Assembly: GCA_934402395.1 (NCBI GenBank)
Contig: CAKRTQ010000010.1
Coordinates: forward strand, 17,810-81,809
Reading direction: 5' to 3'
Length of the DNA: 64,000 bases
Origin: an uncultured Eubacteriales bacterium
Lineage (GTDB): Bacteria; Bacillota; Clostridia; Oscillospirales; CAG-272
Shown: piece by piece, positions 16,493 to 24,250 of the stretch
Layout of the letters: each line of letters opens with the position of its first letter
Numbering within the stretch: the first letter of the stretch is position 1
Notes under the pieces: generated by a model
What the model saw: the letters and a program-made list of their open reading frames with translations, nothing else
Told to the model about the DNA's origin: nothing
Database searches by the model: none
Program-made: the position numbers and the translations under genes

Positions 16493-17974
16493 TTATGAAC
16501 CGAGCTTTTTGACCTTCTTCCAGCTTTCCACAGTCTGCTTGATCGCTATATCCGCGACCTTTTTGGAAGAGTTGATGCTGGTGGTGATATTCTGACCGTT
16601 CTTTACGGCAGTTTCGACCTTGCTGCGAAGGCCGCCCCACTTATACGCCTCGGCAAGGTCGGTATAAATGGTGTCAAGGATTATCTGTATCGTGTTTGAC
16701 GCCTCGATATCGGGAGCGTAACGGGTCTTTACACACACCTCAAAATATGCGGGCGTAACGGTGGTGAGCGACTGGACTGACATTGCCTCCATGATGAAAG
16801 CGGCGCGGTCAAGGCGATCGCCTATCGCCGACTGCGGGAAACCGAGGCAAGTCACACCGTAGCAGGTGGTGAAGCAGTAGTATTCCTTCTGATCGGAATC
16901 GTACTTGGGGCTGGGAACGATGCCGACATCAAGGTCGGAATCGCGAAGGGTGATGAGATGGTAGAGGACCTCGGGCATGAAGAGTGCTTCCGAGTTACGG
17001 AAGTGCGCCATGACATCGGCATCAGCGCCCATAAAAATACCGGTGTTGCCCGCTGTTTTTGCAGTGATCTTGTCGGCTACGGCAAGGCTGCGCTCGTTGC
17101 CCACATTGATCTCGGGGATATCCTCGGCATTGTTGCGGCTGATGAACTCGCCGGACGACATGAGCATGATGAAGCCGAAGGAATTCTGTGCCGAAATACC
17201 GTAGACAGACGAACCTGTGCCGTTTAGGTCGGGGACCGTTGCTGTCTCAGCCATTTCAAACATCTTGTCGAGCGTCCAGGTGTTGTTCTTTACGCAGTCA
17301 TAGGGAGATTCGAGCTGGTTTGCCTCAAGTATCTTCTTGTTGAAAAATACGCCGCGCGCCGACATATTGTCAACAGTGGTTATGTCGCCGACGGCAAAGA
17401 ACTGGCGATTGCCTATCGACCACGACTTGTTGCAGGTCTGCGACCACCATTTTGCACCGAGGTCGATGCGCTCGATGTCATGGAGATCCCAGAGAAGTCC
17501 CGCCTGTGCGCTTTCGGCTGCGTCGGTAACGCTCATGTACACGGCGTCAAAGCTATCGTCGCCGGTAGCGACAAGGTTTTCAAGTTTGGGTTTGAAGGAC
17601 GCACTGCCGCTCTGTATCTCATCGATCTTTACACGGTAGGTCTCTTCGATGAATTTGTTGCGGCGGTATACTGCGAGCTTCAGCGTATCGGTATCATCCT
17701 CGGTAGCCATAAGGTCGGACTTCCAGATACCGTTGTAATAACGCGAATAGAAAGTGACCGTTGCATCGCCGAAATCCTTTGAACCGAGAACGGAGGGCGC
17801 GGTGGGAGTGGTATCCTCGGGCGCCGTGGTCGCGGCATCGGCTGTGGATGAAGGCGCATCACCGCCTGTGGTGCCGTCGCCATCGCCGTGTGCGGCGCAA
17901 CCGGCAAAAGCACCGATAAGCATAAGAAGCGCCACGGCAAGCACTGCCGAACGCATAAATACTGTCTTTTTCAT
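16493..17974 (-). CDS. Extracellular solute-binding lipoprotein (ABC-type), paralog 2
   Basis: The 493-residue protein has signal peptide MKKTVFMRSAVLAVALLMLI and lipobox FAGC with Cys26. It aligns end to end with the downstream paralog, including shared segments WWSQTCNKSWS, SFGFIMLMSSGE and YTDLAEAYKWGGLR. The start is the second of two nearby ATGs, because GGAG lies 6 bases before it. The metal-binding HMA gene ends 24 bases upstream in the same direction, so both may share its promoter. As with the paralog, no permease is nearby and the ligand is unknown. Confidence 0.88.
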   Translation of the reverse strand: MKKTVFMRSAVLAVALLMLIGAFAGCAAHGDGDGTTGGDAPSSTADAATTAPEDTTPTAPSVLGSKDFGDATVTFYSRYYNGIWKSDLMATEDDTDTLKLAVYRRNKFIEETYRVKIDEIQSGSASFKPKLENLVATGDDSFDAVYMSVTDAAESAQAGLLWDLHDIERIDLGAKWWSQTCNKSWSIGNRQFFAVGDITTVDNMSARGVFFNKKILEANQLESPYDCVKNNTWTLDKMFEMAETATVPDLNGTGSSVYGISAQNSFGFIMLMSSGEFISRNNAEDIPEINVGNERSLAVADKITAKTAGNTGIFMGADADVMAHFRNSEALFMPEVLYHLITLRDSDLDVGIVPSPKYDSDQKEYYCFTTCYGVTCLGFPQSAIGDRLDRAAFIMEAMSVQSLTTVTPAYFEVCVKTRYAPDIEASNTIQIILDTIYTDLAEAYKWGGLRSKVETAVKNGQNITTSINSSKKVADIAIKQTVESWKKVKKLGS

Positions 17975-17998
17975 TGTCATCTCCGTTTTTATTTCGTT

Positions 17999-18271
17999 TT
18001 ACTTCTTTTCAATGAGTCCCTTGAAGTCAAAGCCGGCTTCCTTTACGACCTTTTCGACCGCTTCCTTCACCACGGGGAGAGAGGCCACGATGTCGATCTT
18101 GCCGTCCTTTACGGATGCGACCGCCTTTTCGATACCGGGGATCTTTGTGAGCAGTTCGGTGACTTTTCTGGCGCAGTTTTCGCACTTCATACCGCCGATA
18201 TTCAGGCTGTATTCATGCTCCGCCGCGTCGGAAGCTGCCGATTTTACCTTTTTTACGAGATTTTCAAACAT
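17999..18271 (-). CDS. Heavy-metal-associated (HMA) domain protein, CopZ-like
   Basis: The 90-residue protein has an amphipathic N-terminus (1-20) followed by a ferredoxin-like HMA domain with GMKCENC (Cys30 and Cys33), the classic Cu(I)/Zn(II)-binding CxxC. It is probably a cytoplasmic metal chaperone. No P-type ATPase is in the window. AAGG lies 9-10 bases before the ATG chosen, and a promoter (18323-18351) sits upstream, so the longer reading with extra N-terminal residues is rejected. It is the first gene of a probable four-gene unit ending with nth. Confidence 0.82.
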   Translation of the reverse strand: MFENLVKKVKSAASDAAEHEYSLNIGGMKCENCARKVTELLTKIPGIEKAVASVKDGKIDIVASLPVVKEAVEKVVKEAGFDFKGLIEKK

Positions 18272-18322
18272 AATATCATACCTTTCTTTCCTGTGCGGCA
18301 ATGCGCACATCAATACAGAATA

Positions 18323-18351
18323 ATTGTACCACATTTTTACCGCCAATGCAA
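18323..18351 (-). promoter_or_regulatory. Sigma-A promoter for the HMA gene
   Basis: On the minus strand: TTGCAT (18351-18346), 17-base spacer, TACAAT (18328-18323) preceded by TGG. Divergent from the dut promoter. Confidence 0.65.
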
Positions 18352-18407
18352 TAGCAAAAAGGACGATTTTCAAATGTTATATTTCCTTTAATATACGTGC
18401 AAAGCTC

Positions 18408-18436
18408 TTGCGCGCACGCGGAGAGTATGGTATAAT
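18408..18436 (+). promoter_or_regulatory. Sigma-A promoter for the dut-maf-mre unit
   Basis: TTGCGC (18408-18413), 17-base spacer, TATAAT (18431-18436) preceded by TGG. The dut start lies 33 bases beyond the -10. No other strong promoter was seen before 27 kb, so this may drive a long unit. Confidence 0.75.
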
Positions 18437-18469
18437 AACATGTAATATTGTAGATATGTGAGGTTCGCA

Positions 18470-18916
18470 ATGAGCATCCCCGTTAAAATAAAGCTTACGC
18501 GCGGCGCGCGCGTGCCCGAATATGCCACCGCAGGGTCGGCGGCGGTCGATCTTCGCGCTGCCCTTGAGGGCGGCAGTGTAACGCTTGCCCCCGGCTGCCG
18601 GGCAAAGATCCCCACGGGGATCGCCATTTCCCCCGAAAGGGCGGACGTGGTTGCCGTTATCGCCGGACGCAGCGGTCTCGGCGCAAAATTCGGAGTAACA
18701 CTTTCAAACGGCATCGGCGTTATAGACTCCGATTACCGCGGCGAGATATCGGTAACGCTGACGAACCACTCTGATATCCCCTTTACCGTGAACGACGGCG
18801 ACCGCATTGCCCAGATGATGTTTATACCCGTTATGCACGCGGATTTTGAGATATCCGAGGAGCTTGACGAGACCGAGCGCGGTGCGGGCGGCTTCGGTTC
18901 AACCGGAGTCAGATAA
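18470..18916 (+). CDS. dut: dUTP diphosphatase
   Basis: The 148-residue protein has all five motifs of trimeric dUTPases: AGSAAVDLRA (21-30), GRSGL (66-70), NGIGVIDSDYRGE (80-92), GDRIAQMM (110-117) and the Gly-rich tail RGAGGFGSTG (137-146). It hydrolyses dUTP to dUMP, keeping uracil out of DNA and feeding dTMP synthesis. The ATG at 18470 follows GAGG by 6 bases; a GTG four codons earlier overlaps that site. The next gene, maf, starts 13 bases after the stop. Confidence 0.95.
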   Translation: MSIPVKIKLTRGARVPEYATAGSAAVDLRAALEGGSVTLAPGCRAKIPTGIAISPERADVVAVIAGRSGLGAKFGVTLSNGIGVIDSDYRGEISVTLTNHSDIPFTVNDGDRIAQMMFIPVMHADFEISEELDETERGAGGFGSTGVR

Positions 18917-18929
18917 GGAGCCGGATGAA

Positions 18930-19535
18930 ATGATAAAGCTGATACTTGCCTCCGCCTCTCCGCGCAGAAGCGACATACTGCGCGCGGCGGGCATAAAATT
19001 TGAGGTCCGTCCCACCGACGCCGATGAAAGCTTGCCCGATGACACTCCCGTTCCCGAAGCGGTAACGCTGATATCCGGGCGCAAATGCCGCGCGGCGGCA
19101 GCCGCCGCCGAAAGACCCGCCGCAGGCGACGACATATATATCCTTGCCGCCGACACCGCTGTTGAATGCTTCGGCGAGCGCATGGGCAAGCCCCGCGACC
19201 GTGACGACGCGCGGCGCATGCTCACCATGCTTGCCGGCTGCGGCAGTGCGGTGCATACAGGTTTTACCGTCATGCGCCTCTCTGACGGAAGGACGGCGGA
19301 CGGCTGCGAGACGACATACGTCACATTTGACGGCATGACCGAGCGCGAGATAGAGGACTATATATCGACCGACGAGCCTTACGATAAGGCGGGCGCATAC
19401 GGCATACAGGGACGCGCCGCGCTTTATATTCCCGGTATAACGGGCGATTATTTCAACGTCATGGGACTGCCGCTGCACGCGGTATATGCAACGCTGCGCG
19501 ACACCTTCGGCGTAACGATGACGGAATTCGAATAG
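18930..19535 (+). CDS. maf: Maf-family nucleoside triphosphate pyrophosphatase
   Basis: The 201-residue protein begins with the Maf signature LILASASPRRSDIL and has AADTAV and MGKPRDRDDARRML in the expected places, plus YDKAGAYGIQG near residue 155. Maf proteins hydrolyse dTTP, UTP or modified nucleotides and are linked to septum inhibition. AAGGAG lies about 9 bases before the ATG. Its place between dut and mreB is the arrangement often seen in Firmicutes shape loci. Confidence 0.92.
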   Translation: MIKLILASASPRRSDILRAAGIKFEVRPTDADESLPDDTPVPEAVTLISGRKCRAAAAAAERPAAGDDIYILAADTAVECFGERMGKPRDRDDARRMLTMLAGCGSAVHTGFTVMRLSDGRTADGCETTYVTFDGMTEREIEDYISTDEPYDKAGAYGIQGRAALYIPGITGDYFNVMGLPLHAVYATLRDTFGVTMTEFE

Positions 19536-19553
19536 ATCACAAGGAGAGCGAAG

Positions 19554-20555
19554 ATGGCAAAACACATAGGTATCGACCTCGGAACAGCCAACACGCTTGT
19601 TTATATGAAGGGCAAAGGGATAGTCCTGCGCGAGCCGTCGGTGGTGGCTATAAATCAGCTCACCAAAAAGGTGGTCGCCGTAGGCGGGGACGCAAAAAGG
19701 ATGCTCGGAAAAACGCCGGGCAGCATTGTGGCGTATCCTCCGCTCAAGGACGGCGTTATAGCGGACTTTGACGTAACGGCAAAAATGCTGCATCACTTTT
19801 TTGCAAAAACCGCTGCCGACAGCATTTTTTCCGCTCCGTCGGTGATAATATGCATCCCACACGACGTCACCGAGGTGGAACGCCGCGCGGTCGAGGATGC
19901 GACGTTTGAAGCCGGCGCAAAAAACGTGGCTCTTATCGAGGAACCGATAGCGGCTGCTATCGGCTCGGGGCTGCGCATAGGCGTTTCGCGCGGTTCGATG
20001 ATAGTTGATATAGGCGGCGGAACGACCGAGGTCGCGGTGCTGAGCCTCGGCGGCGTGGTGGTATCACGCTCGCTGCGCGTTGCCGGGAACGAGATCGACG
20101 ACGCCATAGTCCAGTACATGAAGCGCGAATATCAGGTGCTGATAGGTCCCGGCACAGCCGAGGCTCTCAAAAAGAACATAGGCTCGGTCTACCCGGGGCT
20201 TGACCGCGGTGAAATGGAGATCCGCGGACGCAATCTGCGCACCGGTCTGCCCGCAATAATGACTCTCACCTCAGCGCATATGCGCGCCGCGATGAAGCCG
20301 CAGACCGATGAGATAATCGACACCATCTGCTCGGCGCTTGAGGCGACGCCGCCCGAGCTGAGCGCGGATATATACGATTTCGGGATAATGCTGGCGGGCG
20401 GAGGCGCACTTATCGGCGGTCTTGCCCAGCTGCTTTCCGACCGCACCGGGCTGCGTGTGACGGTCGCAAAGCGTCCGCTCGACAGCGTGGCTCTCGGCAT
20501 AGGCAAGGTCATTGAGACCGGAATGCAGGGAGTCGTGAATTACAGAGCAAGATAA
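19554..20555 (+). CDS. mreB: Rod-shape determining protein MreB
   Basis: The 333-residue actin homolog has phosphate-1 loop GIDLGTANTLVY, phosphate-2 loop IVDIGGGTTEVAVLSLGG and adenosine motif MLAGGGALIGGL. MreB filaments organise the elongasome and guide lateral wall synthesis. AAGGAG lies 7 bases before the ATG. It is followed by mreC after 48 bases, with mreD and PBP2 further on, which suggests a rod-shaped or elongating cell. Confidence 0.96.
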   Translation: MAKHIGIDLGTANTLVYMKGKGIVLREPSVVAINQLTKKVVAVGGDAKRMLGKTPGSIVAYPPLKDGVIADFDVTAKMLHHFFAKTAADSIFSAPSVIICIPHDVTEVERRAVEDATFEAGAKNVALIEEPIAAAIGSGLRIGVSRGSMIVDIGGGTTEVAVLSLGGVVVSRSLRVAGNEIDDAIVQYMKREYQVLIGPGTAEALKKNIGSVYPGLDRGEMEIRGRNLRTGLPAIMTLTSAHMRAAMKPQTDEIIDTICSALEATPPELSADIYDFGIMLAGGGALIGGLAQLLSDRTGLRVTVAKRPLDSVALGIGKVIETGMQGVVNYRAR

Positions 20556-20603
20556 TACCGCCGGTAGGAAGCTCTTTTTTGCGCAGGCAGAATCCGTAAG
20601 ATA

Positions 20604-21440
20604 ATGAATATTTTCAAAAACAGATTTTTTATAATAGCTCTTATCGCGGCGTTTCTTTTGTCGATAGTTCCCACGGTGCTTTGCGCAATGGGACAGGGAT
20701 CGTACGTCCGCCGCGCGCTCGGTACGATAGCGCAGCCGTTCAGCTGGCTTTTCAGCAAGGCAGGCGAAGGACTTTCCGGCTTTTCTGTCTACTTTACCGA
20801 AATACGCAGTCTGCGCGACGAAAACGCGGCTCTGCGCGCGCAGCTCGACGATTACCGCGACCGCATATACAACGCAAAAATGCTTGAGGAGGAGAACCGC
20901 TGGCTCTCCGACTACCTCGGTCTCAAAAAGGAGCACAGCGACTTTCTTTTTGAAGAAGCATCGGTGATAGGGCGCGAATCGGGCAATTACAGCACCGTTT
21001 ACACCCTCTCGCGCGGTTCGCTGCATGACATCAGGGTCAATATGCCGGTGATCACCGATGACGGCGTGGTCGGATATGTCACAGAGGTCGGTCCTACATG
21101 GTGCCGTGCGGTGTCGATAATCGAAACCGCATCCTCGGTTGGCGCGTATGTCGAGCGTTCGGGGGAACTCGGGCTTGTTGAGGGCAGCTTTGAGCTGCGC
21201 TTTGACGGCAAATGCCGCATGGTGCGCCTCCCTGCCGATGCCGATGTACGCGTCGGCGACCGCGTGCTGACCTCCGGTCTCGGAAGCATATACCCGCGCG
21301 GACTTTTTGTCGGCGAGGTGGAATCTGTCGAGGCAGACCCGTACAGCCGCACACTCACCGCCGTGCTCAAGCCGAAAACAGATTATTCTTCGCTTGTAAA
21401 AGTGATGATAATAAAGGACTATAATATTTATTCCGAATAA
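20604..21440 (+). CDS. mreC: Rod-shape determining protein MreC
   Basis: The 278-residue protein has one N-terminal helix (about 8-28), a coiled coil (about 65-105, EIRSLRDENAALRAQL and onwards), then the two-barrel beta domain typical of MreC. It links MreB and MreD to penicillin-binding proteins outside the membrane. Unusually, the gene after it is not mreD but an oxidoreductase starting 10 bases downstream. Confidence 0.93.
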   Translation: MNIFKNRFFIIALIAAFLLSIVPTVLCAMGQGSYVRRALGTIAQPFSWLFSKAGEGLSGFSVYFTEIRSLRDENAALRAQLDDYRDRIYNAKMLEEENRWLSDYLGLKKEHSDFLFEEASVIGRESGNYSTVYTLSRGSLHDIRVNMPVITDDGVVGYVTEVGPTWCRAVSIIETASSVGAYVERSGELGLVEGSFELRFDGKCRMVRLPADADVRVGDRVLTSGLGSIYPRGLFVGEVESVEADPYSRTLTAVLKPKTDYSSLVKVMIIKDYNIYSE

Positions 21441-21450
21441 GGAGAATGTC

Positions 21451-22488
21451 ATGATAAGAACAGCTATGATAGGCTTTGGCGGCATCGCCCAGGGTCACAA
21501 GAATGCTCACCTGAAATTTGAAGCGGAAGGGCGCGAACGCCTTGTCGCCGTTTGCGACATCGACCCCGAGCAGGTCAAACGCCGCGTAAAGATCAACCTT
21601 GAAGAGGCATCCGAAATATCCGGCGGTCACTTCAATGTATACACAGATTATCACGAAATGCTTGAAAAGGAGGAGATAGACCTCGTTGACATCTGCGTTC
21701 CCTCCTTTCTGCACGCAAAAATAGCCACCGAAATGCTTGAGCGCGGCTACAATGTGCTCTCGGAAAAACCGATGGCTCTCAATTCTGCCGACTGCGAGCG
21801 TATGCTTGCCGCATACGGCGCGGCGCGCGCAAACGGAAAATATCTTATGATAGGTCAGTGCCTGCACTTTTATCCGCAGTACGAATATCTGCGCGACTGC
21901 ATATCGGACGGACGCTTCGGCAAGGTCACGAGCGCGGTATTTCAGCGTCTTTCAGGGATACCCATGTGGTCGTGGCAGAACTGGTACTGGGACTACGAAA
22001 AGGCGGGCGGCGTTATCACGGATATGCAGATACACGATGTTGACATGGCAAGATGGCTGTTCGGCGAACCCGAATGGTGCGAATGCCGCGCATCGAGCAA
22101 ATACACAAAGTTCGACAACTCGCACGTCACCCTCGGCTACGACTTCCCCGTCACCTGTCTCGGCGACTGGACGCTGCGCGGCGTAAAGTTCAGTATGTCC
22201 TTCCGCGTGGGCTTTGAAGGCGCCAGCGTTATTTACGAGGGCGGAAAGCTGACCGTATATCCCGCCGACGGTTCGGAAGCATACGAGCCCGAATACCAGC
22301 ACCCCAACACCGGGATCGCAGGCGAGATAGATTATCTTCTCACCCTTATCGCGAACGGCGGCGAGAATGTAAAAAACACTCCCGTGAGCGCCTACAACAC
22401 CATACGCCTCACCGAAGCTCTGCGTGAAAGCGCAGAAGCCGGCGGAAAGAGAATATATCCCACATTCGTTGACGAAAAGAACGGCTGA
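21451..22488 (+). CDS. Gfo/Idh/MocA-family oxidoreductase
   Basis: The 345-residue protein has an N-terminal Rossmann fold with GFGGIAQGH at residues 8-16, the family EKP motif (LSEKPMALN) near residue 108, and a C-terminal beta-sheet domain with GGVITDMQIHDVDMARWL, where the HDVD segment holds the probable catalytic His. Members use NAD(P)(H) to oxidise or reduce sugars, inositols or their derivatives. It is inserted between mreC and mreD, with AAGGAG 8 bases before its start and a GC-rich hairpin after its stop. Whether it serves cell-wall sugar chemistry is inference only. Confidence 0.88.
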   Translation: MIRTAMIGFGGIAQGHKNAHLKFEAEGRERLVAVCDIDPEQVKRRVKINLEEASEISGGHFNVYTDYHEMLEKEEIDLVDICVPSFLHAKIATEMLERGYNVLSEKPMALNSADCERMLAAYGAARANGKYLMIGQCLHFYPQYEYLRDCISDGRFGKVTSAVFQRLSGIPMWSWQNWYWDYEKAGGVITDMQIHDVDMARWLFGEPEWCECRASSKYTKFDNSHVTLGYDFPVTCLGDWTLRGVKFSMSFRVGFEGASVIYEGGKLTVYPADGSEAYEPEYQHPNTGIAGEIDYLLTLIANGGENVKNTPVSAYNTIRLTEALRESAEAGGKRIYPTFVDEKNG

Positions 22489-22490
22489 TA

Positions 22491-22527
22491 CGTTCCGCGC
22501 CCCCGGCACAGCCGGGGGTGCGGAACG
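22491..22527. terminator. GC-rich hairpin after the oxidoreductase gene
   Basis: CGTTCCGCGCCCCCGGC pairs with GCCGGGGGTGCGGAACG (17 bp, one G-T wobble) around ACA. No T-run follows and the mreD ribosome binding site begins 7 bases later. It may act as an attenuator or RNA-processing site that lowers or separates mreD expression. Confidence 0.55.
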
Positions 22528-22547
22528 TCCGGAAAGGAGGAGTCGGC

Positions 22548-23105
22548 ATGGATCTCAATGAGAAAAAGCACGTGAATATTCCCGCCTCGCGCGCGGCGCT
22601 GAAGACCGCGCTTTTCGCTGCGGTCATATTCATATGCGCCGTGCTTGAGACCTCCTTTTTTTCAAAGGTGCGGCTCTTCTCGGCAACTCCGGATATAATG
22701 CTCGCTCTCGTTATGGGGCTTGCCGTTTTTGACGGCGAACGCACCGGAGCCGCGCTCGGGATATGGGCGGGAGTGGTCGCCGATGCCCTCGGCGGTGCGG
22801 GACTTATGTTTTCTCCTCTTTTCTATATGCTTGCCGGTTATCTTGCCGGCATTGCCGTCAAGACCCTGCTGGGAAAGAACTTTCCCTCATGGCTCGTGCT
22901 TTGCTTTGCGGGGTATTTCTGCCGCGCCTTGCTTTCACTCATCTCCGCCGCGCTCACGGCAGACGCGGCATCCCTCAGCTTTTCGGTGGCGATGCGGCAT
23001 ATCGTACTGCCGGAATTCGCAAGCTCATTCCCGCTTGCAATGCTTTTTTACTTCCTTACGCGGCTGCTTTGCCGCCCCTTCCACAAATCAATGGAAATGA
23101 CCTGA
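22548..23105 (+). CDS. mreD: Rod-shape determining protein MreD
   Basis: The 185-residue, very hydrophobic protein has about five membrane helices and the MreD-like pattern of small residues (GIWAGVVADALGGAG) in the middle. The start ATG follows AAGGAGG by 7 bases; an earlier in-frame start would sit within the hairpin. It is part of the MreBCD elongasome. It is placed one gene later than usual because of the intervening oxidoreductase. Confidence 0.87.
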   Translation: MDLNEKKHVNIPASRAALKTALFAAVIFICAVLETSFFSKVRLFSATPDIMLALVMGLAVFDGERTGAALGIWAGVVADALGGAGLMFSPLFYMLAGYLAGIAVKTLLGKNFPSWLVLCFAGYFCRALLSLISAALTADAASLSFSVAMRHIVLPEFASSFPLAMLFYFLTRLLCRPFHKSMEMT

Positions 23106-23119
23106 AAGGAGACAACGGT

Positions 23120-24214
23120 ATGAACGAAAACAACAACGCTCCGCAAAACGAACTGAATGACGACCGTACGGCTGCCGGCGACGGACTCGGCGGTGCGCGC
23201 CGCGCATTCAATATATTCGGCTTTGCTTTTTTTGCAATGGCTGTTATCGAATACGCGCTTTCTTACGGTCTTGTATTTCTCGGGAACCGTTTTTTCCCCG
23301 AGGCTGCCGCGACCGAATGGTTTTTCTGGCTTCGCGGGAGCGCGGTGATATATCTTTTTGCCATGCCTGCGGCGTGGCTGATAATGCGGCGTCTGCCGCG
23401 CCGCGAGCTTGCGGAACCCATGCCGGACGGCTCCCGCTGCAAACCGAAAAAGCTCGGCGGGTATGATTTCTTTATTGCCATGCTGATGGCTCTCGGTATC
23501 ATGCAGCTCGGCAATCTGGTAAGCGTGCTGATAAACGCAATAATGCTCACGGCATCCGGGCGCACCTCCGCTTCGGGACTCGACACGGTCATGCTGAATC
23601 TCAATCCCGTGGCGATATTCGCCTTTGTCGTTGTGATAGGTCCGCTCATGGAGGAGCTTATCTTCCGTAAGCTGATAATCGACCGCCTCTCGGAATACGG
23701 TGCTCTTTTGTCGGCGGTCATGTCGGCAATGACGTTCGGGCTTTTTCACGGCAATCTTCAGCAGTATTTTTACGCCTTTGCCGTAGGGCTTTTTCTTGCC
23801 TTTATCTACATCCGCACGCGTAACATCCGCACAACAGTGCTCATGCATATGACGCTGAACCTTGTGGGCGGCTTTATCCCTTCGATGCTTCTGCGTCTTA
23901 TCGGCGGCACCGAGGGACTGAACGACATCATTATGCGGCTTTCGGGCGACGAATCGGACGTAATCGGCGCGCTTGTTGACTTCATGGGTCCGCTCATGGC
24001 GGTATACGCATGGTCGCTTACGTTGATGGGACTCGGAATCGTCGGCATATGCCTGCTCGTTTCCGAGCGCAAAAAATTCACATTTGCCCCATGCCGCCCG
24101 GCGGGAACTCCGATACCGCGCCAAAAACGCGGCGAGGTGATATTCCTCAACGCCGGGATGCTGCTCTTCATAGCGGCAATGGCGGCTGTGCTCGCACTGA
24201 GCTTTATCGCCTGA
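23120..24214 (+). CDS. CPBP-family intramembrane metalloprotease (Abi/CAAX-type)
   Basis: The 364-residue membrane protein has the three conserved motifs: EExxxR (Glu178, Glu179, Arg183 in MEELIFRK), FxxxH (FGLFH) and HxxxN (HMTLN). These residues form the intramembrane active site of Rce1-like proteases. About eight helices are apparent, with a soluble Asn-rich N-terminus. Bacterial members act in peptide maturation, bacteriocin immunity or envelope regulation. It starts 14 bases after mreD and precedes PBP2, so an envelope role is plausible. Confidence 0.88.
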   Translation: MNENNNAPQNELNDDRTAAGDGLGGARRAFNIFGFAFFAMAVIEYALSYGLVFLGNRFFPEAAATEWFFWLRGSAVIYLFAMPAAWLIMRRLPRRELAEPMPDGSRCKPKKLGGYDFFIAMLMALGIMQLGNLVSVLINAIMLTASGRTSASGLDTVMLNLNPVAIFAFVVVIGPLMEELIFRKLIIDRLSEYGALLSAVMSAMTFGLFHGNLQQYFYAFAVGLFLAFIYIRTRNIRTTVLMHMTLNLVGGFIPSMLLRLIGGTEGLNDIIMRLSGDESDVIGALVDFMGPLMAVYAWSLTLMGLGIVGICLLVSERKKFTFAPCRPAGTPIPRQKRGEVIFLNAGMLLFIAAMAAVLALSFIA

Positions 24215-24250
24215 TATCTCTCCCGCAAAACCCGAAGAAAGGAGCACTGT

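Noticed and set aside
23048..24247. 399-codon minus-strand open frame across the CPBP protease gene
   Set aside because: It is His/Arg/Lys-rich with no fold signature and opposite to a gene with intact catalytic motifs.
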